From Runella zeae DSM 19591 (GTDB lineage: Bacteria; Bacteroidota; Bacteroidia; Cytophagales; Spirosomataceae): DNA of 64,000 bases. Below are positions 33,120-42,001 of this stretch, piece after piece; position 1 is the stretch's first letter, and the number at the start of each line of letters is the position of its first letter. Position numbers and translations under genes: made by a program. The stretch lies in NCBI RefSeq assembly GCF_000423565.1, contig NZ_KE384043.1:115550-179549 (forward strand), given 5' to 3'. The notes beneath the pieces are model-generated. The model was not told the origin of the DNA and did not search any database. It saw only the letters and a program-made list of their open reading frames with translations.

Positions 33120-35069
33120 ATGTCTGGAATCTGTGGTATTATTTATTTTGAGAAACAACCGCAGCCGCATGACCTCCCTCACATGGTACTTGCCATGAAG
33201 CATCGCGCAAGAGATGGCGTTTTTGAAAAAACAACCCAACATGCAGCAGTCGCTTATCTAAAACTTAATGTATCGGACTTATCAAAAATAGAAACGGGGC
33301 CGCTTGAAAGTACAGAAGGGATACTGATAGTAGCAGATGCTCGACTTGATAATCGAGATACGTTGCTCAAAACTTTTTTTGAGGGAGAGCTTCAACAATT
33401 ACGTAATTCAATCAGCAATACAGCCCTTATTTTGGCTGCTTACGAATTTTGGGGAGAAGATTTGCTCTTTCATTTGATGGGTGATTTTGCTTTTGTGATT
33501 TGGGATAAATCTCGTCAAAAAATCATTTGTGGGCGAGACCACGTGGCTGCGCGTCCTTTGTATTATTATTATTTGGAAGGAGAGTATTTTGCGTTTGCGT
33601 CTGAAAGCAAAGCATTATTGACCTTGCCAAATGTTCAAATCAGGCCTTCGTTTGAAAAAATACATGAATATGTCTCGTGGAAAGCGCATCGTCAACCTTA
33701 TCAACCTACTTCTTTTTATGAAGGGATTAGGGCAGTACAGCCTGCGCATGTGTTGAGGGCTGAGGCTGGAAAATGTGACTCACGGCAGTGCTGGGATTTG
33801 GATTTGAAACGTTTTGAGAACTTGAGGAGCGATCAAGAATATTTTGATGTTTTTAGGGCTACTTTTTTTGAGGCTGTAAGATGTCGTATAGACAGTTACG
33901 GGCTATTAGCCGCGCATTTGAGTGGAGGGGTAGATTCTTCTTCTATTTGTGCCGTAGTAAATTTGGTGTTTGGTCAATCACTCTTGACGCAGTACTTCGA
34001 TATTGGAGGGAATGCGGATGAAAAAGAATTTGTGAATGAGATGTTAGCACATCACGATTACCATCATCAAAATATACTTCCTATCCTAGATTGGAGCGAA
34101 TCAAGTCGGAATTTGTCTAATATACTAGGACATCCCCATTACTTTTTGGTACTACCAAATTATATCGTCACATCATCCGAAGCCTTAGCTGCTTGTCAAT
34201 GCACTCTTTTACTTACAGGTCATGATGGTGATAGCGTAGTAGGATACGGGCATGGATATCCTCTTTCTTTGTTGGAAACTCATCAAAAAAAAGAGTTTAT
34301 GGAACTCATGCACGACTATGCTTTAGTGGCAGATTTTGGGGCACAAATCAAGGAGTGGAATGCGTGGTCTTTTCGTCAAAAATATGGATTCATTGTAAAA
34401 ATTTATTTCAAACAGCATATCAAGAAAAAATGGTATAAAAAGCACTATGGACAAGCAATCTTGGAAATATTGCGTTGGAGTTTTACTTTGAAATTTGTTC
34501 CATTAGATGTCAATGCGCGTATCTTAAAGAAGAAAAATAGTTTTTCGCCAAATTCTACCCCAAAAGAAATCAACACATCGTATGGTTTTTCGGAGGTTGA
34601 GAATCAATTGGTTGGGGAAATTTTGCATGAAGCAATGCTTCAAAGCATTGAAGAATTTGAGCAAATTGGGGCTTGGTATGGCTATGAAGTGGCACATCCA
34701 TTTTATGACAAACGACTGATTGAGTTATGTTTAGCTATTCCTAATCGTCTCAAGTTTGATAGTGGCTATCGGAGAGGGCCACTCAGACATGCGATGGAGG
34801 ATTTCTTGCCCGAAAAAGTAAGGCTACGTACTAGTAAAGTGACAATGAATGAGTCAGTAGAAAATCAACTAAATGCGGTAAGAACGGACATGGTAGAATT
34901 GCTCATAAAAGCTCAAAAACGATTGCCTTCGTTTTTTGATGAAGCACAAAGTCAGACCTTAACCCCTTATTTTGAAAAGGCAATTCAAGTGTTTTCAAAC
35001 CCTGCATATAAGGGACTTGCGCGATTTGTGCGGGAAGTAAACCTCGCCCAATGGTTATTGTCTATCTAA
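33120..35069 (+). CDS. Asparagine-synthetase-like amide-forming enzyme without the glutaminase Cys2
   Basis: A 649-aa protein. The N-terminal class II glutamine amidotransferase-like domain (about 1-200) begins MSGICGIIYF. Aligned to AsnB (MCGIxGI), the required N-terminal Cys2 is replaced by Ser, so glutamine hydrolysis should be lost. The synthetase domain (about 235-640) keeps the pyrophosphate loop LSGGVDSSS (267-275). This pattern is known in lasso-peptide cyclases and beta-lactam synthetases, which use the ATP-adenylating half alone. No lasso precursor or transglutaminase-like B protein is next to it, so the substrate is unknown. Its end overlaps the converging lptD by 8 bp. Confidence 0.8.
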   Translation: MSGICGIIYFEKQPQPHDLPHMVLAMKHRARDGVFEKTTQHAAVAYLKLNVSDLSKIETGPLESTEGILIVADARLDNRDTLLKTFFEGELQQLRNSISNTALILAAYEFWGEDLLFHLMGDFAFVIWDKSRQKIICGRDHVAARPLYYYYLEGEYFAFASESKALLTLPNVQIRPSFEKIHEYVSWKAHRQPYQPTSFYEGIRAVQPAHVLRAEAGKCDSRQCWDLDLKRFENLRSDQEYFDVFRATFFEAVRCRIDSYGLLAAHLSGGVDSSSICAVVNLVFGQSLLTQYFDIGGNADEKEFVNEMLAHHDYHHQNILPILDWSESSRNLSNILGHPHYFLVLPNYIVTSSEALAACQCTLLLTGHDGDSVVGYGHGYPLSLLETHQKKEFMELMHDYALVADFGAQIKEWNAWSFRQKYGFIVKIYFKQHIKKKWYKKHYGQAILEILRWSFTLKFVPLDVNARILKKKNSFSPNSTPKEINTSYGFSEVENQLVGEILHEAMLQSIEEFEQIGAWYGYEVAHPFYDKRLIELCLAIPNRLKFDSGYRRGPLRHAMEDFLPEKVRLRTSKVTMNESVENQLNAVRTDMVELLIKAQKRLPSFFDEAQSQTLTPYFEKAIQVFSNPAYKGLARFVREVNLAQWLLSI

Positions 35070-37842
35070 AACCACCTTGGTCATAGAAAGTACGACGTCG
35101 CGAAAGCTTCAAGTCGCGCAGAAGGGCTGATTTTGCACGGATTTCAAAACTGTAATTGTTGGCACGGAATCCTGAACCTGCATACGGTGTCCAGTTAAAT
35201 GACATTTCCCAGCAGTGTAAATCGCGCGTGATACCGATATTGGTAATAGAAGGTGCTTTGGCTACAATGTCCAAACCCGTATCAAATACAAATTTCCACT
35301 TGGGGGTAAGACTAAAATCACCATTCATACGAAAGGTTTGGATGGTAGTCCCAGCTGATAGCCCTTGGCGCGAATAATTGAAACTATAACTCATGCTCAA
35401 GGTCCAAGGGATATTAAAATCTATGTAAGCATCAGGGTTGGCATTGATCATCCGCTGTTGTTCTTCGGTATTGGGCGTATTTGCTTTTTTAGGTTTATCG
35501 GCTCCTTTGGGCGCAAACCTTTTGGAGAGGGCTACATTGACATTGCTTAGGCGTGCCAAACCTTGATTTTGTGTGAAAGACCAACGATTGATTTTACGCC
35601 CTGTAGTACCATAGAGTTCATCTTTTACGTAAGCATAAGGGTCAAAGTTGGCAGAAAGGTTGAAGTTCAAATCTTTAAAAATGCGAGCATTGGTATTAAA
35701 ACTAATATCAGACATTTTTAAAGAGTCTGCCATAAGATTATAAGAGCCATTAAAGCTAAAGTTGTCGAGGATGTTTATTTTTTCAAATTGCTTACCACTT
35801 GAGTCGGATTTGGGACGTACTTTGGCTTCAAAGAGGTTATTAAGGCTCCACGTAATGCCTGCGGCTGAAGTACCAGAAGTGGTAAGATTGCCCCCAATAG
35901 TTCGATACCTATTAAGATACCTTACATCACCGCGCTCGTTTACAGTGAGACGTTGGAGTAGGTTAGATTGGTCTGGTACATAGCTAAAGCTTGCAGATGG
36001 AATCAATGTATGACGTATAGCTTCAAGGCGTTTACCTCCTACTCGAAACATCCCATAGATCCGAGTGTTCATACTCGCACTAAACGAGACGTTGTTAGCA
36101 AAATAAAAACCATTCAGGGTATCTACTCGCACTTGGTTATTACCTACATATTCATAATTGAATTTTTTGGTAAATGTTTCACCCGAAAGCGAAATGCCTG
36201 GAGTAATATTGATGTATTTAAAAAGCTTGATGTTGGGCAAAGAAATAGGAAGTGAAAAACGACCTGTAATTTGTGAGTTTTTAATAAATTCAGGAAGGTT
36301 TTGGGCGTTGAGAGCATAGGTGGTAGGGGCACCAGATTCGGGAGTGATTACTGTGGGAGCATTCGCCAGAGTAAATCCTAAACGAGAACTAGAAGTGTCG
36401 GCATATACGATGGTGTTGTTGGCAGTAATGCCTCCACTAAAATCCAGACCCAATCGAAAACTCTCATACCAAGCGCCTGTACCCCCTTTGAGGGCGAAGG
36501 GGGCAAGTTGGTTAATTCCAAAGTTGAAATCAATCCCGGCATCTATCGAACCAGGGTCTGTTTGCTTACCAGTAGAATCGACTTTAGAGCGATCTGGGAA
36601 ACGCTGATTAACACGCACGCTTGTTCCCATACGGGCAAACTGCCCAAATTGCTTGGTATATTGAACCGACGAACTAGCTACGTTTTGGATATATTTCTGA
36701 GTATTGAATTCATTAAACTGATTGAAACTATTGCTACCTAGGTTGACCGAAGCCCCAAAGCTTGAAGTCCCACGTGGTACGGGTGAATGACTCCAATTGA
36801 GACTGAAATCATTGCGTGGCTGATTCAAAATCTTAATTTCATTGCCTTGAACATTGCGATTGAAGCGTAAGTTGAAATTTCCACTGAAGCGATATTTTAC
36901 GGCATAGGGCATGGCTACTCCAATCCCCCAACTCCCGCGTGAATAAATCTGACCAGTGAGACTCAAGTTAATTTTTTCACTAATGGCAAAATAATAGCCG
37001 CCATCTCTCAAATAATACCCCCGCCCGTTGGGTTCTTCGCCATAAGTAGGCATCAAAATACCGGAGGTGCCTATTTCTTTTTTCTTAGGAACAGGGAAAA
37101 AACCAAAAGGCAACCCTACAAATGGAAGAGGGACATCGGAAACTACCAAATGGAACGGCCCCGAAATGACTTGTTTTTCGGGAATGACTTTGATTTTTTT
37201 TGCAGCAATGTGGAAGTGAGGCTGGGCAAGGTTACAGGTGGTATAAATCGAGCCTCGAATATACATGTTGTTTTCTTCGTCCTTTTTGACGGTCGTGCCT
37301 CGTATGTTACCGTCGCCTTGCTGCGTAACTACCCCCTTGATAAAGCCTTTTTTGCTTTTAAAATTATAGCGAATTTCTTTGGTATCGTATTTTTCTCCAT
37401 TGTCCTGAAATATAGGCTGACCAATCCACTTTCGAGAAGTCGAATCATAATTTCCACGGGCAAACACTTCGTTGGTTTTCCAGTTGAGACGAATATAGTC
37501 GGCCTCCAAAATGATAGCTCCATAAGTTACTTTGGCTTTGCCATAGAGGTGCACTTCCTGCCCGCCCGGATCCATTATAGTAGAGTCTTGGGCACTATAT
37601 TGTACGGTATTTTTGAGGTCGCTTTCTGCTTCTAGGGTATCAGACTTGGTACTGTCGGAAGGTATAGGAAGTACCGCAGGAATGGTGGGAGTAGCTCGTT
37701 TGATAGAGTCCAAACGAACGGGATTCGTAATCTTACGCGGGCTTAATGTTTGGGCGAAAGACCCAAAATGGACTCCTAACACCAGAAGCCAAAATAGCCA
37801 TTTCGCGGCTTTTGCAAGAACTTTTAATTTTTTCAAAGACAA
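35062..37842 (-). CDS. lptD: LPS-assembly outer-membrane protein LptD
   Basis: A 926-aa outer-membrane barrel that inserts lipopolysaccharide into the outer leaflet. A signal sequence (about 13-31, AKWLFWLLVLGVHFGSFAQ) is followed by an LptA/OstA-like beta-jellyroll (about 75-230; LYGKAKVTYGAIILEADYI, GNIRGTTVKK) and a long barrel rich in aromatic, alternating strands. Bacteroidota LptD proteins are this size. No in-frame ATG exists near the start; TTG at 37842 is the only good initiator before an upstream stop, and a -7 promoter element lies 21 bp before it. A palindromic repeat is read in frame at 36481-36505. Confidence 0.87.
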   Translation of the reverse strand: MSLKKLKVLAKAAKWLFWLLVLGVHFGSFAQTLSPRKITNPVRLDSIKRATPTIPAVLPIPSDSTKSDTLEAESDLKNTVQYSAQDSTIMDPGGQEVHLYGKAKVTYGAIILEADYIRLNWKTNEVFARGNYDSTSRKWIGQPIFQDNGEKYDTKEIRYNFKSKKGFIKGVVTQQGDGNIRGTTVKKDEENNMYIRGSIYTTCNLAQPHFHIAAKKIKVIPEKQVISGPFHLVVSDVPLPFVGLPFGFFPVPKKKEIGTSGILMPTYGEEPNGRGYYLRDGGYYFAISEKINLSLTGQIYSRGSWGIGVAMPYAVKYRFSGNFNLRFNRNVQGNEIKILNQPRNDFSLNWSHSPVPRGTSSFGASVNLGSNSFNQFNEFNTQKYIQNVASSSVQYTKQFGQFARMGTSVRVNQRFPDRSKVDSTGKQTDPGSIDAGIDFNFGINQLAPFALKGGTGAWYESFRLGLDFSGGITANNTIVYADTSSSRLGFTLANAPTVITPESGAPTTYALNAQNLPEFIKNSQITGRFSLPISLPNIKLFKYINITPGISLSGETFTKKFNYEYVGNNQVRVDTLNGFYFANNVSFSASMNTRIYGMFRVGGKRLEAIRHTLIPSASFSYVPDQSNLLQRLTVNERGDVRYLNRYRTIGGNLTTSGTSAAGITWSLNNLFEAKVRPKSDSSGKQFEKINILDNFSFNGSYNLMADSLKMSDISFNTNARIFKDLNFNLSANFDPYAYVKDELYGTTGRKINRWSFTQNQGLARLSNVNVALSKRFAPKGADKPKKANTPNTEEQQRMINANPDAYIDFNIPWTLSMSYSFNYSRQGLSAGTTIQTFRMNGDFSLTPKWKFVFDTGLDIVAKAPSITNIGITRDLHCWEMSFNWTPYAGSGFRANNYSFEIRAKSALLRDLKLSRRRTFYDQGGFR
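36481..36505 (-). repeat. Interspersed palindrome read in frame inside lptD
   Basis: ACCCCCTTTGAGGGCGAAGG then GGGCA has arms CCCCCTT and AAGGGGG. On the coding strand it reads LAPFALKGGT in a barrel loop. Similar in character to the elements at 2660-2684 and 8431-8467. Confidence 0.45.
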
Positions 37843-37862
37843 TTTTACAAGTGCTTTATTCG

Positions 37863-37870
37863 CAAAAGTA
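37863..37870 (-). promoter_or_regulatory. TANNTTTG -7 element before lptD
   Basis: Minus-strand TACTTTTG ends 21 bp before the TTG start at 37842. It supports initiation there. Confidence 0.5.
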
Positions 37871-38083
37871 AATCATTACGCGTTTGGAAATGCGGAAACT
37901 TTGTTAAAAGTTATTAAATGATAAGTGCATAGAGGTGTGAAAGGGTTGATAATCAAAGGGATGTTGGATAGTGATTGAAAATCAAATTGATAAGAGAGAA
38001 TAAGTGATACAGGTAGAAAATATCAGTAAAAATCACACAAAAACAACTTAAAAGGTAACATTCTCTTTAATCGGCTCTTCTAT

Positions 38084-39718
38084 ATGAAATATTTTTTTGC
38101 TTGCTTGGTATGCGTTTTTTTGGTTGCCACGGGTTTCAATGTGAAAAATAAACTCACTCATGAGCCTCAAACCCGCCCCAATATTCTCTGGATTACGTGC
38201 GAAGATATGAGTTTTCATTTGGGCTGTTATGGAAGTAAGCTAGCCAAAACCCCTCATTTAGACGAACTTGCAGCCAATGGCACTCGATACACCCGTGCGT
38301 TTACTACAGCGGGAGTGTGTGCGCCGAGCCGTTCGGCGATTATCACAGGCATGTATCAGCAGTCGATTGGTACTCACAACATGCGCACCTTGGCAGCTTC
38401 GGCGGCGGCTAAAGAGGCTTATCCTTCTGGTTTTAAAGGGTATTCGGCGGTAGTGCCAGAGGAAGTCAAATGCTTCTCGGAGTACTTGCGTGAGGGGGGG
38501 TATTATTGTACCAACAATTCCAAGGAAGATTATCAGTTTGTAGCTCCTTCTACTGCTTGGGACGAGAGCAGCAACAAAGCGCATTGGCGAAATCGCCCCG
38601 ACAAAAATCAACCTTTTTTTGCCATATTTAATTTTACTACCACGCACGAGTCACAAGTATGGGTGAGAGCCAAAGAGCCGCTTTTAGTGAAACCCGAAGA
38701 AGTCGAGGTTCCGCCTTATTATCCTGATACCCCAGAAGTACGTTTGGATATAGCGCGGCACTTGTCTAATGTAATGGTCATGGACCAACAAGCGGGCAAC
38801 ATTCTTCAGCAGTTGAAAGAAGATGGATTGGAGCAAAATACGATTGTTTTCTTCTTTTCAGACCACGGCGACGGGCTGCCGTTTGTCAAACGTGAAGTGC
38901 TTGATAGAGGCTTACGAGTTCCTTTTATTATCAAGAATCCTTTTGATAATAAAAAAAATGTGGTTGACAATCAGATGATTAGTTTTGTGGATTTGGCACC
39001 TACCATGTTGTCGTTGGCAAATATCCCTGTGCCAAAGTATATGCAAGGTCAGGCGTTTTTGGGAGGACAAAAAGCAAAAAATCCTCGGCAATTTGTATTT
39101 GCCGCCCGCGACCGCATGGATTCTGAATACGATCGAGTGCGTACGGTAAGAGACGACCGCTACCGATACGTAAGGAATTATATGCCCGAAAAGCCTCATT
39201 ATCAGAATATAGGCTATCGGCTTCAGCAGCCTTCGATGCAGTCGATTCTTAGGCTCAAAGAAGAGGGAAAGCTCAATCCGACTCAGATGCAGTGGTTTAG
39301 ACCTACCAAAGCAGTGGAAGAATTGTATGATTGTGACAAAGACCCTTTTGAGTTTAACAACTTAGCCGAAAACCCTGCTTATCAGCCACAATTGACAAAA
39401 CTTCGTAAAGTATATAATGACTGGATTCAGAAAGTGGGAGATATGGCCCAAGAACCTGAAATGGACATGGTAAAGCGATGGTGGGGAGGAAAAGACGAGC
39501 CTCCGCTGACCCAAACGCCACAGATACTTCCCAAATCTTCTAAAATTGCTTTATCTTGCGCCACCAAAGGGGCTTCTATCGGTTATAAAAAACACTGGGA
39601 AGAGCCTAGTTGGAAGGTATATACTCAGCCTATAAGTGTCACTTCGGGTGATTCGCTCTACGTGATTGCACATCGGATAGGTTATACCAAAAGCAATATC
39701 GTAACCCAAAAATTTTAG
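38084..39718 (+). CDS. Exported type I sulfatase with a C-terminal beta domain
   Basis: A 544-aa exported hydrolase of sulfate esters. Signal peptide MKYFFACLVCVFLVATGF. The sulfatase domain starts PNILWITCEDMS. The formylglycine site is Cys79-Ala-Pro-Ser-Arg83 followed by SAIITGMYQ, so an FGE or anSME maturase is required (not in this window). FFFSDHGDGLP holds the second metal-binding Asp-His. The last about 60 residues (ASIGYKKHWEEPSWKVYTQP ... GDSLYVIAHRIGY) resemble the C-terminal domain seen on some hexosaminidases and sulfatases. Substrate unknown; a role in sulfated polysaccharide use would fit the SusC/SusD genes 4 kb away. Confidence 0.9.
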   Translation: MKYFFACLVCVFLVATGFNVKNKLTHEPQTRPNILWITCEDMSFHLGCYGSKLAKTPHLDELAANGTRYTRAFTTAGVCAPSRSAIITGMYQQSIGTHNMRTLAASAAAKEAYPSGFKGYSAVVPEEVKCFSEYLREGGYYCTNNSKEDYQFVAPSTAWDESSNKAHWRNRPDKNQPFFAIFNFTTTHESQVWVRAKEPLLVKPEEVEVPPYYPDTPEVRLDIARHLSNVMVMDQQAGNILQQLKEDGLEQNTIVFFFSDHGDGLPFVKREVLDRGLRVPFIIKNPFDNKKNVVDNQMISFVDLAPTMLSLANIPVPKYMQGQAFLGGQKAKNPRQFVFAARDRMDSEYDRVRTVRDDRYRYVRNYMPEKPHYQNIGYRLQQPSMQSILRLKEEGKLNPTQMQWFRPTKAVEELYDCDKDPFEFNNLAENPAYQPQLTKLRKVYNDWIQKVGDMAQEPEMDMVKRWWGGKDEPPLTQTPQILPKSSKIALSCATKGASIGYKKHWEEPSWKVYTQPISVTSGDSLYVIAHRIGYTKSNIVTQKF

Positions 39719-39772
39719 TAGGTCACTAACCAATCTCATTATTCAAAACCCACGTTCCAAAACTAAACTACT

Positions 39773-40915
39773 ATGTCAAAAACTCAAGTAGCTGTGGTAG
39801 GGCTCGGCTTCATTGGCCCCGCACACATCGAAGCGCTCCGTCGATTGCCGGATGTAGAAGTAGCCGGGATTGCCGATTTTTCGGCCGAAATCGCCCAAGC
39901 AAGAGCCCAAACGCTCGGCACCAATGCCTATGATTCGTTTGATGACTTGCTTCGCGACGATTCTGTTGAGTGTGTTCATATTTGTACGCCCAATTTCTTA
40001 CACTATGAACAGTCGAAAAAAGCATTGTTGGCTGGAAAGCACGTAGTGTGTGAAAAACCTTTGGCCACCAACACCGCCGAGGCTGAAGAACTCGTTGAAC
40101 TAGCCGATAAGCTAGGGTTGGTCAATGCGGTACACTTCAATTTGCGCTATTATCCTTTGATTCGCCAGATGAAAACCATGCGTGAAAAAGGTGAACTAGG
40201 CGAAGTATATTCAGTACAAGGAAGCTATTTGCAAGATTGGCTTTTCTTACCTACTGACTACAACTGGCGCTTAGAGCCGTCGCAGTCGGGTGATTCGCGT
40301 GCCGTGGCCGACATTGGCTCTCACTTGTTTGACTTGATTGAGTACATCACGGGCTTGCACATCACAGAAGTAATGGCCGATTTCAATACGGTTCACAAAA
40401 CCCGTATGAAACCTAAGAAAGCGATTGCTACCTACTCGGGTAAGCTTTTACAAGCTTCTGATTATGAAGAAGTTCCTATTACTACCGAAGATTATGCTTC
40501 TATTTTGTACCGTTTCGAAAACGGAAACAAAGGAGTTGCTACAGTGAGTCAGGTATCGGCAGGGCGTAAAAACCGCGCAACGCTCGAAATCAGTGGTTCA
40601 AACCAAACCTTCAATTGGTGTTCTGAAGCCCCTAACGAAATGTGGATTGGTCGTCGCGATGGATTTAATCAATCACTCATCCGCGACCCGGCATTGGTAC
40701 ACGAAGAAGCGCGAGCGTTGATTACTTTCCCGGGCGGTCACAATGAGGGCTTCCCCGATACCTCAAAGCAATTGTTTAAAGAAGTGTACGCGGCTATTCG
40801 CAACGGCAAACCCGAAAAGCCCAATTATCCCACTTTTGCGGATGGATTGCGCGAGCTAAAATTGTGCGATAAAATTGTACAAAGTAGCCGCGAGCAGCGT
40901 TGGGTTCAGGTTTAG
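39773..40915 (+). CDS. Gfo/Idh/MocA-family oxidoreductase (cytoplasmic)
   Basis: A 380-aa NAD(P)-dependent sugar-type dehydrogenase. N-terminal Rossmann motif VAVVGLGFIGPAHIEAL (about 6-22), the EKPLA motif (VCEKPLATNTAEAEEL) with its conserved Lys, and a C-terminal alpha/beta domain with a conserved ADIGSHLFDL His. No signal peptide, unlike the two Tat-exported relatives later in the window. It starts 54 bp after the sulfatase, so they may share a transcript and act on the same released sugar (inference). Confidence 0.88.
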   Translation: MSKTQVAVVGLGFIGPAHIEALRRLPDVEVAGIADFSAEIAQARAQTLGTNAYDSFDDLLRDDSVECVHICTPNFLHYEQSKKALLAGKHVVCEKPLATNTAEAEELVELADKLGLVNAVHFNLRYYPLIRQMKTMREKGELGEVYSVQGSYLQDWLFLPTDYNWRLEPSQSGDSRAVADIGSHLFDLIEYITGLHITEVMADFNTVHKTRMKPKKAIATYSGKLLQASDYEEVPITTEDYASILYRFENGNKGVATVSQVSAGRKNRATLEISGSNQTFNWCSEAPNEMWIGRRDGFNQSLIRDPALVHEEARALITFPGGHNEGFPDTSKQLFKEVYAAIRNGKPEKPNYPTFADGLRELKLCDKIVQSSREQRWVQV

Positions 40916-40961
40916 TAACTGACAATCAGTAAGCATACTGGACAAAACGATAATAATTTCG

Positions 40962-40969
40962 TAACTTTG
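40962..40969 (+). promoter_or_regulatory. TANNTTTG -7 element before the amidotransferase / ATP-grasp pair
   Basis: TAACTTTG followed by CGG, typical of Bacteroidota promoters, about 120 bp before the ATG at 41093. No strong -33 element. Confidence 0.4.
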
Positions 40970-41092
40970 CGGCGAATTTATTTTTGATTCAAATCGTACT
41001 TCCACCATTTAAAGGTCTAGAAATAGCGCTTAAAAATCAGGTGAAAGTACGATTTTTCTTATTTTGTTTAGTACCAATTAACCCCAAAGCTC

Positions 41093-41929
41093 ATGGAGCG
41101 GATTAAGATTGCGATTTTGGATATGTACGACGGCTATGCCAACGAAGGCATGCGTTGTATCAAAGCCTTGGTGGGTCAGTTTTTGGCGCAAGAAGGAATA
41201 GTAGGAACTTACGATGTATTTGATGTCAGACAAAAAAATGAGGTTCCTGACTTAAGTTATGATATTTTCATCTCTTCTGGCGGGCCAGGCAATCCCGTAC
41301 CTTCGGGGGAGCCTTGGGAGAAACCATTTTTTATGCTTCTTGATCAGATTTGGCAGTATAATCGACAGCCTCATCATCCGCAAAAAAAACATTTAATGTT
41401 GATTTGTCATTCCTTCCAAATGGCGTGTATTCACTGGGAAATAGGGCTGGTTTGTAAACGACGTAAAACATCTTTCGGGATTTTTCCGATGCACAAAACC
41501 CACTTTGGACTTCAAGAGCCTATTTTTAAAGAACTTCCAGATCCTTTTTATGCAGTAGACTCAAGGGATTTTCAAGTGATCAAAACCGACCCAAAACAAT
41601 TGGAGCGTTTGGGCGCTAAAGTGCTTTGTATTGAAAAAGAACGCTTACATGTAGACCTCGAACGGGCGGTGATGGCGGTGCGGTTTTCGCGGGAGATTTT
41701 TGGAACACAGTTTCATCCTGAAGCGGATGCTGAAGGAATGCTTCGGCATTTTCAGAAAGACGAAAAGCGGGAAGGTATCATCAAAAACTACGGAGAAGCT
41801 AAATACAACAGCATGGTTGATTCTTTGCAAGACCCTGAAAAAATTATGCGTACGGAGACGGCGATTATTCCCACTTTTCTCCGACGTGCTGCCGAGCAAT
41901 TGATGAATGCAGTGGCAGTAGTATCATAG
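41093..41929 (+). CDS. Class I glutamine amidotransferase of unknown pathway
   Basis: A 278-aa triad amidotransferase that would release ammonia from glutamine. Nucleophile Cys105 sits in LMLICHSFQMACIHW; the usual Gly after the elbow (GxCxG) is replaced by Ser. His208 and Glu210 are in GTQFHPEAD, completing Cys-His-Glu. DIFISSGGPGNP (about 60-71) is the oxyanion-side loop. It lies 72 bp before an ATP-grasp-like gene, suggesting it channels ammonia to that ligase. Not GuaA or a CarA, since no such synthetase domain is attached. Confidence 0.78.
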   Translation: MERIKIAILDMYDGYANEGMRCIKALVGQFLAQEGIVGTYDVFDVRQKNEVPDLSYDIFISSGGPGNPVPSGEPWEKPFFMLLDQIWQYNRQPHHPQKKHLMLICHSFQMACIHWEIGLVCKRRKTSFGIFPMHKTHFGLQEPIFKELPDPFYAVDSRDFQVIKTDPKQLERLGAKVLCIEKERLHVDLERAVMAVRFSREIFGTQFHPEADAEGMLRHFQKDEKREGIIKNYGEAKYNSMVDSLQDPEKIMRTETAIIPTFLRRAAEQLMNAVAVVS

Positions 41930-42001
41930 CATTTTTTTTACGTATTTGGGGTATTAATCAAAACAACTCCCTTTTCATCAAAACAAAAGCCTTTATAACC
42001 T

